From an uncultured Anaerolineaceae bacterium (GTDB lineage: Bacteria; Chloroflexota; Anaerolineae; Promineifilales; Promineifilaceae): a stretch of 36,307 bases of DNA. Below are positions 16,529 through 23,250 of this stretch, piece after piece. Location: the NCBI GenBank assembly GCA_937967805.1, contig CALBTC010000393.1, positions 1 through 36,307 on the forward strand, in the 5' to 3' direction. Within the stretch, counting starts at the first letter, position 1. Every line of letters starts with the position of its first letter. The translations under genes and the position numbers were made by a program. The notes under the pieces are model-generated. The model was not told where the DNA came from. It searched no databases and saw only the letters and a program-made list of their open reading frames with translations.

Positions 16529-16816
16529 CTATTTGTGGTACTTTTCTTCCCCGGCCACTTCCCAACTATCCACAATGGCCATGATGACGGCGTCACACGG
16601 CCGTTTGTCAGTAAATTTGGTCTGGCGGGCCGAGCTGCCCGTCGCCACCATCACCACCTCGTCGAGACCGGCGCCGACAGCATCGGCCGCCACCACGTAG
16701 CCCGATTCTTCCTCGTTGTCTACCGTCAGCCGCCGCACCACCAGGAACTTGAGCCCGTCCAGCGACGCCTCTTTTTGTGTAGACACCAGCGTGCCCACTA
16801 CTTTGCCTAGGAACAT
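16529..16816 (-). CDS. BMC-P (EutN/CcmL-type) microcompartment vertex protein
   Basis: A 95-residue EutN/CcmL-type protein: MFLGKVVGTLVSTQKEASLD, KFLVVRRLTVDNEEESGYVV, GLDEVVMVATGSSARQT and DAVIMAIVDSWEV. It would form pentameric vertices of the shell. Its closing segment (MAIVDSWEVAGEEKYHK) differs from the GIVDDVQ ending shared by the two other BMC-P proteins in the window, so it is the most divergent of the three and is the one placed next to BMC-H. The start ATG at 16816 and 79-base upstream gap with a hairpin place it in the same operon. Confidence 0.92.
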   Translation of the reverse strand: MFLGKVVGTLVSTQKEASLDGLKFLVVRRLTVDNEEESGYVVAADAVGAGLDEVVMVATGSSARQTKFTDKRPCDAVIMAIVDSWEVAGEEKYHK

Positions 16817-16841
16817 TTTTCCGTAATCCGTGTTCGGTAAA

Positions 16842-16881
16842 CGGTAATCCGTAATCGGTCTTTACTGATTACGGATTACCG
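16842..16881. repeat. Perfect 15-bp hairpin of the 'ttaccg' family
   Basis: cggtaatccgtaatc (16842-16856) pairs exactly with gattacggattaccg (16867-16881) around a 10-base loop, with further related words from 16818 to 16895. It lies between the BMC-H and BMC-P genes. Confidence 0.85.
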
Positions 16882-16895
16882 TCCACCGATTACCC

Positions 16896-17186
16896 TTACT
16901 CAGAGGCGTCTTGTCTGCCTAATGGCAAAACCGTATCCACATTGGCATGAGGCCGCGGGATGACGTGGACGGAAACAACTTCGCCGACCTTTTCGGCGCC
17001 ACGAGTTCCGGCTTCAACGGCCGCTTTCACGGCGGCCACGTCACCGCGCACGATGGCAGTGACAAAGCCGCCGCCGGTTTTTTCGTAGGCAACCAGCTCG
17101 ACGCGGGCGGCTTTCACCATCGCGTCAGACGCTTCTACCATGGCGGCAAAGCTGCGACATTCGATCATTCCTAATGCTTCTGTCAT
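16896..17186 (-). CDS. BMC-H major hexameric microcompartment shell protein
   Basis: A 96-residue single BMC domain: [40 protein letters not shown] with the pore loop [25 protein letters not shown] and the closing [23 protein letters not shown] segment. BMC-H hexamers tile the faces of the shell and their central pores pass small polar metabolites. It is the only plain BMC-H gene in the window, so it is probably the main facet protein. AGGAG lies a short distance before the ATG at 17186, a good start. Shell hairpins flank the gene on both sides, which may matter for its expected high expression. Confidence 0.96.
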   Translation of the reverse strand: MTEALGMIECRSFAAMVEASDAMVKAARVELVAYEKTGGGFVTAIVRGDVAAVKAAVEAGTRGAEKVGEVVSVHVIPRPHANVDTVLPLGRQDASE

Positions 17187-17198
17187 CTTAACTCTCCT

Positions 17199-17248
17199 GT
17201 TGCTAGTGGGTGGTGGTTAGTGGCTGTTTGCTAGCAACTAGCCACTAA
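17199..17248. repeat. Double inverted repeat between shell genes
   Basis: gttgctag (17199-17206) pairs with ctagcaac (17231-17238), and ttagtggct (17217-17225) with agccactaa (17240-17248), so two alternative hairpins interlock. It lies between the permuted BMC and BMC-H genes, just upstream of the BMC-H ribosome site. Confidence 0.7.
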
Positions 17249-17250
17249 AT

Positions 17251-17889
17251 CTACTCACTTTTCTGGGTTGGCTGGGAACGGCCGCTCACGCTTTCAATGG
17301 CATCAATGGCCGCCTGGTAGCCGGCCATGATGTCCCGCTCGGTACCGCCCAAATAGACGCGGCCAAAGCTGCCAAACGCCGTTACTTCCAAAATGTTTAA
17401 ATCGGCCCTTTTTTCTGCTTCGTTGGCGGCCAGCGCAGCGTAAGCGGCCGGCTGCACTTCCATCACGTACAGCGTTTGCCCGGCCAAAATCATATGCCCG
17501 TGGCGCATCCGGTTAATCAACTGCACCTGGTGCGGATCGATGTTGCGGATAATCTGGCTGGAAACGACGCGCGGCTTCAGACGATCTTCTTCCTTCAGGT
17601 CCAGTGCCTCCAAAATGGCGGCTCCGGCGGCGCGCACGTCGGCCTGGCTGCTGGAATGTACTTCTAGCAATCCATAAAGCCGTTCGACAATTTGCATGCC
17701 GGGCTTGACGCCCACCGCTTTCAGCGCCACATCGGTAATGCGGTTGATTTCGATACCGGGGGAGATTTCTATCCAAAGGGAGGCATCGCCGGGGAGGGGG
17801 AGAAAGCCACGGGCAACGGTGCCCAAAAAGGCGGCGTGTTGGAGCTGTAAATTATCTAAAAAGACATAACTGCGCAGTTCAACGGACAC
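17251..17889 (-). CDS. Probable tandem, circularly permuted BMC-domain shell protein
   Basis: A 212-residue protein. Two stretches have the look of BMC domains in permuted order: [21 protein letters not shown] in the middle (about residue 69) and [20 protein letters not shown] with a following helix ([16 protein letters not shown]) at the end. A beta-rich N-terminal part ([20 protein letters not shown]) precedes them. This fits tandem BMC proteins of the permuted sort, which trimerise in the shell. The start is taken as GTG at 17889, with AAGGAG eight bases upstream. It starts one base after the stop of the zinc finger gene, so translation is probably coupled. Position next to BMC-H supports a shell role. 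The domain reading is from pattern recognition and a profile search would settle it. Confidence 0.78.
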   Translation of the reverse strand: MSVELRSYVFLDNLQLQHAAFLGTVARGFLPLPGDASLWIEISPGIEINRITDVALKAVGVKPGMQIVERLYGLLEVHSSSQADVRAAGAAILEALDLKEEDRLKPRVVSSQIIRNIDPHQVQLINRMRHGHMILAGQTLYVMEVQPAAYAALAANEAEKRADLNILEVTAFGSFGRVYLGGTERDIMAGYQAAIDAIESVSGRSQPTQKSE

Positions 17890-17890
17890 G

Positions 17891-18166
17891 TTAACGACTC
17901 CTTCTATCGGGTTCGGGCTGCCACTGGCCGGCCGGTTCGGCGCGCGGCTGCCATTCATCCATTTCTAAATTGGGTTCTTTGCCGGTGAGCTTGTCGATGA
18001 GGTAATGCAGCCGCAGCATGAAAATCTCGTCGTAGTCGGTAACGCCGCAGACGTCGCACTGGTAGGCGGGCACGTTGGGAATGACCATGAGGTGCTCGTT
18101 GATGGGGCTGTAGTAGGCTATTTTGGTGGGCTGGAATTTTCCTATCCGACAATGATGACAATCCAT
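17891..18166 (-). CDS. YgiT-type zinc finger domain protein
   Basis: A 91-residue protein with two CxxC knuckles: [11 protein letters not shown] at the N-terminus and [13 protein letters not shown] about 30 residues later, the pattern of YgiT-type zinc fingers (the N-terminal domain of MqsA-like antitoxins). Here no helix-turn-helix domain follows, only a short helical stretch ([18 protein letters not shown]) and a Pro/Arg-rich tail. Single-domain YgiT proteins are common and of unknown role. The ATG at 18166 has AAGGAAA upstream. The gene abuts the permuted BMC gene by one base, which ties it to the microcompartment operon. No toxin gene such as MqsR is adjacent. Confidence 0.85.
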   Translation of the reverse strand: MDCHHCRIGKFQPTKIAYYSPINEHLMVIPNVPAYQCDVCGVTDYDEIFMLRLHYLIDKLTGKEPNLEMDEWQPRAEPAGQWQPEPDRRSR

Positions 18167-18186
18167 GAGAATTTCCTTGTGCTCAA

Positions 18187-18245
18187 GACCCTAAGGGTTT
18201 CCGTTTATTTGAGTTCATCTACCAGGGAGCAAAACCCTTAGGGTC
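18187..18245. repeat. Perfect 14-bp inverted repeat downstream of deoC
   Basis: gaccctaagggttt (18187-18200) pairs exactly with aaacccttagggtc (18232-18245). Each arm is itself built on the palindrome ccctaaggg/cccttaggg, so cruciform or alternative hairpins are possible. It lies between the aldolase and zinc finger genes. Confidence 0.88.
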
Positions 18246-18250
18246 TGGCT

Positions 18251-19150
18251 CTAGTAGGCTGAGGTGGAAACGGCCGTTCCCCTTTCACCACCTGCTTCTT
18301 TTACAATGCGCACCCCGGCGCTTGCGCCCAAGCGGGTAGCCCCGGCGGCAATCATCGTTTGGGCGTCGGCAAAGTTGCGCACGCCGCCGGCGGCCTTCAC
18401 GCCAATGTCCGGGCCAACTACCTTGCGCATCAGGGCCACATCTGCGGCCGTGGCCCCGCCGGGACCAAAGCCGGTGGACGTTTTCACAAAGTCAGCGCCG
18501 GCCAGCTTAGACAGATGGGAGGCGATCACTTTTTCCTCATCTGTCAGCAAGGCCGCTTCGATGATCACTTTCACCAAAGCATTGCCCGCATGGGCCGCAC
18601 GCACGACTGCGCCAATATCCTCTTTCACCGTCACGTAATCCTGCGATTTGAGCGCGCCGACGTTGATCACCATGTCGATTTCCGTTGCCCCGTCGCGGAT
18701 GGCCTGCTGGGTTTCGTACGCTTTCACCGTACCGGGCGTTGCCCCCAGTGGAAAGCCAACGACGGTACATACCTTCACCCCGGAATCCTTGAGCAGTTGG
18801 GCACACAGCTTCACCTGTGCCGGATTGATGCAGACGGAGGCAAAGCCGTAGGTACGTGCCTCGTAGCAAAGCTGGGCAATCTGGTCCTGCGAGGCGTCTG
18901 GCTTGAGCAAGGTGTGGTCAATGTAGCGGGCGATGCTGCTGTCTTGCGGCCGTATGCCTAATGTAGACGTCACGCGGCTGGCGCCAGCCTGAACCACTGT
19001 TTCAACCCTGTCGGCGCAGTTTTGCACGCAGGAGCCGTCGGTGCAGTTGCAGCCGTGACCCTCGTCGGCGGTCTGAGGCTGGTTCAGGCGCAGCAGCACC
19101 TCGCGGGTGATCTCTTCTATGATTTGTTCAACGGCTGCCTGATTTTGCAT
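18251..19150 (-). CDS. deoC: Deoxyribose-phosphate aldolase with encapsulation peptide and Cys-rich linker
   Basis: Splits 2-deoxyribose 5-phosphate into glyceraldehyde 3-phosphate and acetaldehyde. The aldolase core starts near residue 74 ([15 protein letters not shown]) and holds the Schiff-base Lys223 in [14 protein letters not shown], Asp159 in [14 protein letters not shown], Lys194 in [12 protein letters not shown] and Lys252 in [11 protein letters not shown]. The protein is 299 residues, longer than a plain DeoC because of an N-terminal addition. Residues 6-22 ([17 protein letters not shown]) form an amphipathic helix like the encapsulation peptides of the other two cargo enzymes. A linker with four close cysteines (C34, C36, C41, C45) follows. 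DeoC beside RpiB and shell genes is the signature of predicted sugar-phosphate-utilizing microcompartments. The ATG at 19150 is the only start that includes the targeting helix. Confidence 0.96.
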   Translation of the reverse strand: MQNQAAVEQIIEEITREVLLRLNQPQTADEGHGCNCTDGSCVQNCADRVETVVQAGASRVTSTLGIRPQDSSIARYIDHTLLKPDASQDQIAQLCYEARTYGFASVCINPAQVKLCAQLLKDSGVKVCTVVGFPLGATPGTVKAYETQQAIRDGATEIDMVINVGALKSQDYVTVKEDIGAVVRAAHAGNALVKVIIEAALLTDEEKVIASHLSKLAGADFVKTSTGFGPGGATAADVALMRKVVGPDIGVKAAGGVRNFADAQTMIAAGATRLGASAGVRIVKEAGGERGTAVSTSAY

Positions 19151-19157
19151 TGTTTAT

Positions 19158-19221
19158 TGAGTTTGCAAGTAGCAAGTATGCAAGACACATTCACTTGCCA
19201 CCTGCAAACTTGCCTACTTGC
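19158..19221. repeat. Intergenic 'gcaagta' word repeat
   Basis: Direct and inverted copies of gcaagtagcaagtatgcaag and tgcctacttgcctactt fill the 71-base gap between rpiB and deoC. They form an imperfect hairpin and share words with the element at 5545-5600. Confidence 0.6.
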
Positions 19222-19953
19222 CTACTTATTAAATCGCTTCTCAATCGCCATAATCTTATCCACCCGGCGGGCGTGGCGGTCGCCGCCAAAGTCGGTGGCC
19301 AGCCAGGTTTGCACAATTTGCTGGGCCAGGTTGGCACCGATGAGCCCGGCACCCAGGGTGAGGACGTTGGCGTTGTTGTGTTCTCGGCTGTTAACGGCCG
19401 TTGCCTGGTCATAACACATCGCAGCCCGCACGCCGGGAACTTTGTTAGCGGCCATGCAGCTGCCAATGCCCGCCCCGTCGATGATAATGCCGCGCCAGGC
19501 GCGCCCGGTGCCCACCAGTTGGGCTACCGCATAGGCGAAGTCTGGATAGTCTACCGAATCCGTGCTGTGTGTGCCACAATCCACCACTTCGTACTCGGGC
19601 AGGACGGCAGTCAGCATTTGTTTGAGCGTTTCCTTAAGGCCATAGCCGCCATGATCGGCCCCAATGGCGATAATTGGTTGGCTTGTTGGAGCAATGGCTG
19701 TTGCAGTGGCCGTTTGCTCCTCCAATTTTATATGGCGTTCCAGGGCAGCTTGCCGGGCCAGTGGGGTGATGAGCGCGTTGGGTGGAACGGGATAGGGGGC
19801 GTTGGGTGGCAGTTGGTTGATGAAGTCGGCGTCGATGAGCGGCCGTTTTGCAGCGGAAGTGGAGGTGACAGTGGCCGATGGGGTATCTTCACCCATTACC
19901 CGGTTCACTACTTTGCGCACCAGCGCTTCAATCTCCTCTGGACGATAGCTCAT
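19222..19953 (-). CDS. rpiB: RpiB/LacAB-type sugar-phosphate isomerase with encapsulation peptide
   Basis: RpiB interconverts ribose 5-phosphate and ribulose 5-phosphate. The 243-residue protein has an isomerase domain from about residue 94: IIAIGADHGGYGLKETLK, VDCGTHSTDSVDYPDFA, GAGIGSCMAANKVPGVRAA, and EHNNANVLTLGAGLIG with the ring-opening His, then FGGDRHARRVDKI. The residue matching the catalytic Cys66 of E. coli RpiB (CGTGIG) is Asp159 here (DGAGIG), so another acid/base must act or the substrate differs. Residues 5-20 (PEEIEALVRKVVNRVM) resemble the encapsulation peptides of the DeoC and aldehyde dehydrogenase proteins, and a 70-residue Pro/Ala/Thr-rich linker separates them from the enzyme. 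The ATG at 19953 lies two bases after the signal peptidase stop. Confidence 0.92.
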   Translation of the reverse strand: MSYRPEEIEALVRKVVNRVMGEDTPSATVTSTSAAKRPLIDADFINQLPPNAPYPVPPNALITPLARQAALERHIKLEEQTATATAIAPTSQPIIAIGADHGGYGLKETLKQMLTAVLPEYEVVDCGTHSTDSVDYPDFAYAVAQLVGTGRAWRGIIIDGAGIGSCMAANKVPGVRAAMCYDQATAVNSREHNNANVLTLGAGLIGANLAQQIVQTWLATDFGGDRHARRVDKIMAIEKRFNK

Positions 19954-19955
19954 AA

Positions 19956-20549
19956 TCAGTTTAAGGGATGGCTAAAATGGGGCACCGTTTCCCAATCGGT
20001 AATGGGCCAGTAAACCACCATCGCCTTGCCAATAATATTTTCTTTCGGCAAAAAGCCCCACGAGTGTGAGTCGCTGGAGCTGTTGCGATTATCACCCAGT
20101 ACAAAAAATTCATCAGGAGGCACGGTCCAATCGCCGGAGTAAGTTGGGTCGGCTTGAATGTATGGTTCAGCCAGCAAAACGCCGTTTACCATCACCTGCC
20201 GGTCACGAATCTCAACGTGGTCCCCCGGCACGCCAATAACCCGCTTAATCAAATTTAGATCGCTGTTGGGATGTTCAAAAACGACAATGTCGCCATGGTC
20301 CGGCTCGTTTAGGTAGTAGCTGAAGTTATTGATCAACAAATATTGGCCATTTTCCAGGGTGGGACTCATGCTGCTGCCGTCAATACGGTAACGGCCAACA
20401 AAGCTGTTGACCAGCCAGAAGATAAAAAATGTTAGAAGCAGCGTTTCAACAATTTCACGGACGACAAGCTCAGTAGGCTGCTTGACTTCATTGACGGTTG
20501 ACGTGTCGTGAAATGGGGATTGTGGAACGTTGGACTCAGTTAGAGCCAT
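19956..20549 (-). CDS. lepB: Signal peptidase I
   Basis: Cleaves signal peptides from exported proteins at the outer face of the cytoplasmic membrane. The 197-residue protein has one N-terminal membrane segment (VETLLLTFFIFWLVNSFVG), the catalytic Ser in RIDGSSMSPTLENGQYLLIN, the catalytic Lys in NLIKRVIGVPGDHVEI, and box E FVLGDNRNSSSDSHSWG. All S26A boxes are intact and length is normal. The ATG at 20549 is preceded by AGGAG; a longer frame to 20606 is unlikely because it would overlap the promoter. It is the first gene after a strong promoter and two bases before rpiB, so this housekeeping gene seems to drive or share transcription with the microcompartment genes. Confidence 0.96.
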   Translation of the reverse strand: MALTESNVPQSPFHDTSTVNEVKQPTELVVREIVETLLLTFFIFWLVNSFVGRYRIDGSSMSPTLENGQYLLINNFSYYLNEPDHGDIVVFEHPNSDLNLIKRVIGVPGDHVEIRDRQVMVNGVLLAEPYIQADPTYSGDWTVPPDEFFVLGDNRNSSSDSHSWGFLPKENIIGKAMVVYWPITDWETVPHFSHPLN

Positions 20550-20577
20550 GAAATGAATTCTCCTGAAGATATTGGGA

Positions 20578-20606
20578 ATTATAAACGACGCAAAAAAGAG
20601 CGGCAA
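20578..20606 (-). promoter_or_regulatory. Near-consensus sigma70 promoter for lepB and the microcompartment operon
   Basis: Read on the minus strand: TTGCCG (20606-20601), a 17-base spacer and a perfect TATAAT (20583-20578), 28 bases before the lepB ATG. It is the best promoter seen upstream of the shell genes. Confidence 0.75.
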
Positions 20607-20859
20607 ACCGCTTTCCTTTGCGCAATTCTGCTTGTTACCCGGTTAGGTTCGCGTATCGTAGTAGAGATTGACGGTTTCGTAAAGGTTTTGCTGAACATGT
20701 TTCATAAAATGTTATGGGAATTGTGGACCTGCTGCGGTTTTTCGGGAGTGCACAGGGCACGAAACGGCATAAATTCCCGGTGATGCGCACCATTTTATCT
20801 GCGGGCCAACCTGTGGAATTTTGGATTCCAAACGAGCGCCGGTTTTTACTGAATTTGGT

Positions 20860-20888
20860 TTGCATACCGTATGAGGCCCGGCTATACT
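20860..20888 (+). promoter_or_regulatory. Sigma70-type promoter for tRNA-Lys
   Basis: TTGCAT (20860-20865), a 17-base spacer and TATACT (20883-20888) end 13 bases before the mature tRNA 5' end. The 250 bases before it (from 20607) show no gene. Confidence 0.75.
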
Positions 20889-20901
20889 TACGCTTCGTGA
20901 C

Positions 20902-20974
20902 GGCTCCGTAGCTCAGCTGGCAGAGCAGGTGACTTTTAATCACTTGGTCACAGGTTCGAATCCTGTCGGAGTCA
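20902..20974 (+). tRNA. tRNA-Lys (anticodon TTT)
   Basis: A full cloverleaf can be drawn by hand: acceptor stem ggctccg/cggagtc, D stem gctc/gagc, anticodon stem ggtga/tcact with loop cttttaa (anticodon TTT at 20935-20937 in the loop), T stem acagg/cctgt with loop ttcgaat, and discriminator A at 20974. CCA is not encoded. A promoter and a terminator flank it closely, so it is transcribed as a single unit. Confidence 0.97.
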
Positions 20975-20987
20975 TGCGAATGCATTG

Positions 20988-21017
20988 CCTCCACATCTAG
21001 TATGTGGAGGTTTTTTT
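20988..21017 (+). terminator. Rho-independent terminator of tRNA-Lys
   Basis: cctccacat (20988-20996) pairs with atgtggagg (21002-21010), followed by seven T. Confidence 0.93.
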
Positions 21018-21118
21018 GATCAGGTTAGCCTCTTCCAGTTTTATGCTTTGCTGTCGATCATTCATTCTTTGGTATGATACGATACTCAGGCAAAATTTCA
21101 CGAAACGATAGTTAACTC

Positions 21119-23167
21119 ATGACTCAGGAAATGCACAAACGAAACGTTTATTTGGAAGATATTCCCCTTGACGAGGCGCAGGCGGCTTTCCGGGCGGCTT
21201 TGCAAGCGGCGGGCTGGTGGCAGCCTTTAGATGCGGAGGAGGTTCCTTTGGCGCAGGCCAACGGCCGTATCACCGCCCGCGCCGTTTGGGCCAAAATTTC
21301 CTCGCCCCACTACCATGCCAGCGCCATGGACGGCTACGCCCTGCGCGCCCAGGACAGCGAAGGAGCCACTGAAACCCAGCCGCTCCGATTTGCCCTGGTA
21401 GAAAATTGGGACATACCGCCAACGGAACCCCGCCCCACTCGCCCGGTTAATACGGGACAACCATTGCCGCCGTGGGCCAACGCTGTGGTGATGATTGAGC
21501 ATACGCAAGAAGTTGAACTGCCGGACGGCCGTGCCGGTATTGAAATCCGCGCCAGTTTGCCCCCCTGGCAGCATGTGCGGCCGATGGGCGAAGATATGGT
21601 AGCCACCGAGCTGGTGCTGCCGGCTAACCACAAGCTGCGGCCGGTCGATTTGGGGGCGCTGGCCGGTTCGGGACACGCCACCGTGTCTGCCTATCGCCAG
21701 CCGCGCGTGGCCATTATTCCCACAGGATCGGAACTGGTGTCCACGGAAAGCGTGGCCGAGAGTGGCATTCAGCCGGGACAGATTATTGAGTACAACAGCA
21801 TGGTGCTGGCAGCACAGGTGGCCGATTGGGGCGGACTACCTACCCGTTGGCCCATCGTGCCCGACGAGTTTGATGCGATTCAAACGGCCGTGCGCCTGGC
21901 AGCCCAGCACCACGATCTCATTCTGCTCAACGCCGGCTCCTCCGCCGGCAGCGAAGATTACACCGCCGCTGTGGTGGAGTCGTTGGGACAACTGCTGGTG
22001 CATGGCGTGGCGGTGCGTCCGGGGCATCCGGTTATTTTGGGACTTATTGACAAGGAGACAGATCGCTCGCCCGATCACCTTGTCACCTTGTCACCCCCTC
22101 ACCTTGTCATTCCAATAATAGGTGTGCCGGGCTACCCCGTCAGCGCCGCCTTGACCGGGGAGATTTTTGTGGAGCCGCTTTTGGCACGCTGGCAGGGCCA
22201 ACGGCCGTACCAACCACCCACCATCAGCGCCACCCTGACACGCAAGGTCAGTTCGCACACCGGTGACGATGACTTCGTGCGCGTGGCGGTGGGGGAGGTG
22301 AACGGCCGCTTTGTCACCACACCCATCAGTCGAGGCGCCGGGGTCATTACCTCGCTGGTGCGCGCCGACGGCATTGTGCGCATTCCCCGCTTCAGCGAAG
22401 GCGCCGATGCGGGCAGTGAAGTGACCGTCCATCTTTATCGTGACGCTCGCGACCTGGCGCGCACCATTCTGGCTATCGGTAGCCACGATTTGACGCTGGA
22501 CCTCATCGCCCAATATTTAGCGGAACGTGGTGGCGGGCGTTTGGCCTCGGCCAACGTGGGCAGCCTGGGCGGATTGGTGGCTCTGCGTCGGGGGGAATGC
22601 CATCTGGCGGGCAGCCACCTGCTGGACCCGGAGACGGGCATCTACAACCAGAGCTACGTGCGCCGCTACCTGCCTGACGAAGATGTGGTGCTGGTGACGT
22701 TGGTGGGGCGGGAGCAGGGTTGGCTGGTCCCGGCCGGTAATCCCCTGGGCATTCAGGGTTGGGCAGCGGCGGCGCGGGACGATGTGCAGTTGGTGAACCG
22801 GCAGCGGGGTGCGGGCACGCGGGTACTGCTGGATTACGAACTGGGCAAATTGGGAATTGCACCGGAGCAGGTGCGCGGTTACGGCCGTGAAGAATACACG
22901 CACCTGGCCGTGGCCGCCGCGGTGGCCTCTGGCGCAGCCGATTTGGGGCTGGGCATTCAGGCGGCGGCGCGGGCGCTCAAGCTGGACTTTGTGCCGTTGG
23001 CCCAGGAGCAGTACGATCTGGTGCTGACCCGGCAGACGTATGAAAGCGAGCGGATACGGCCGTTGCTGGACCTGCTGCATGATGACGGGTTTAAAACGGC
23101 CGTGGTCGCCATGCCCGGCTATGATGTTTCTATAATGGGGAATATTACGGAGATAGACGGCCGTTAA
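21119..23167 (+). CDS. moeA: Molybdopterin molybdenumtransferase MoeA fused to a periplasmic-binding-protein-like domain
   Basis: MoeA inserts molybdate into adenylylated molybdopterin to finish the molybdenum cofactor. The N-terminal part (about 1-430) has MoeA blocks: SSPHYHASAMDGYALRA, PVNTGQPLPPWANAVVMIEH, RVAIIPTGSELV, LLNAGSSAGSEDYT (the molybdopterin-binding TGG-SxGxxDx region) and GVPGYPVSAALTGE. From about residue 455 a substrate-binding-like domain (COG1910 type) follows, with NVGSLGGLVALRRGECHLAG, AVAAAVASGAADLGLGIQAA and a C-terminal VVAMPGYDVS. Such fusions occur in archaea and some bacteria and may sense molybdate or oxyanions. Between the PGHP and GVPGYP blocks an extra stretch of about 18 residues is encoded by repeat-like DNA (22049-22109). 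The ATG at 21119 is used, about 100 bases after the tRNA terminator. Confidence 0.93.
   Translation: MTQEMHKRNVYLEDIPLDEAQAAFRAALQAAGWWQPLDAEEVPLAQANGRITARAVWAKISSPHYHASAMDGYALRAQDSEGATETQPLRFALVENWDIPPTEPRPTRPVNTGQPLPPWANAVVMIEHTQEVELPDGRAGIEIRASLPPWQHVRPMGEDMVATELVLPANHKLRPVDLGALAGSGHATVSAYRQPRVAIIPTGSELVSTESVAESGIQPGQIIEYNSMVLAAQVADWGGLPTRWPIVPDEFDAIQTAVRLAAQHHDLILLNAGSSAGSEDYTAAVVESLGQLLVHGVAVRPGHPVILGLIDKETDRSPDHLVTLSPPHLVIPIIGVPGYPVSAALTGEIFVEPLLARWQGQRPYQPPTISATLTRKVSSHTGDDDFVRVAVGEVNGRFVTTPISRGAGVITSLVRADGIVRIPRFSEGADAGSEVTVHLYRDARDLARTILAIGSHDLTLDLIAQYLAERGGGRLASANVGSLGGLVALRRGECHLAGSHLLDPETGIYNQSYVRRYLPDEDVVLVTLVGREQGWLVPAGNPLGIQGWAAAARDDVQLVNRQRGAGTRVLLDYELGKLGIAPEQVRGYGREEYTHLAVAAAVASGAADLGLGIQAAARALKLDFVPLAQEQYDLVLTRQTYESERIRPLLDLLHDDGFKTAVVAMPGYDVSIMGNITEIDGR
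22049..22109 (+). repeat. In-frame 'caccttgtca' repeat inside moeA
   Basis: gacaagg (22049-22055) is followed by three inverted copies of the word, ccttgtc at 22078-22084, 22086-22092 and 22102-22108, in a low-complexity stretch. Very similar words (ccctgtcaccccttcacctt) occur in the intergenic region at 23251-23275. It encodes roughly KETDRSPDHLVTLSPPHL, which is extra relative to typical MoeA. Confidence 0.7.
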
Positions 23168-23250
23168 GCCCACCTGACAGATTCGCATGATGCAATAATT
23201 GCTGCGAAAAGTTAAAAATCCGGGAAGCGGGTTACAAGTTAAGCAATTGA

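Noticed and set aside
17891..18166. An MqsRA toxin-antitoxin system
   Set aside because: The protein has only the zinc domain, with no helix-turn-helix, and no MqsR-like toxin is adjacent.
19150..20013. A 287-codon plus-strand open frame over rpiB
   Set aside because: Its sequence is a shadow of the RpiB gene, whose motifs are clear on the other strand.
20587..20612. A minus-strand hairpin agcggtttgccgct followed by cttttttg as a terminator
   Set aside because: The stem is only five pairs and it overlaps the -35 region of the lepB promoter; a terminator there makes little sense, though an operator is possible.
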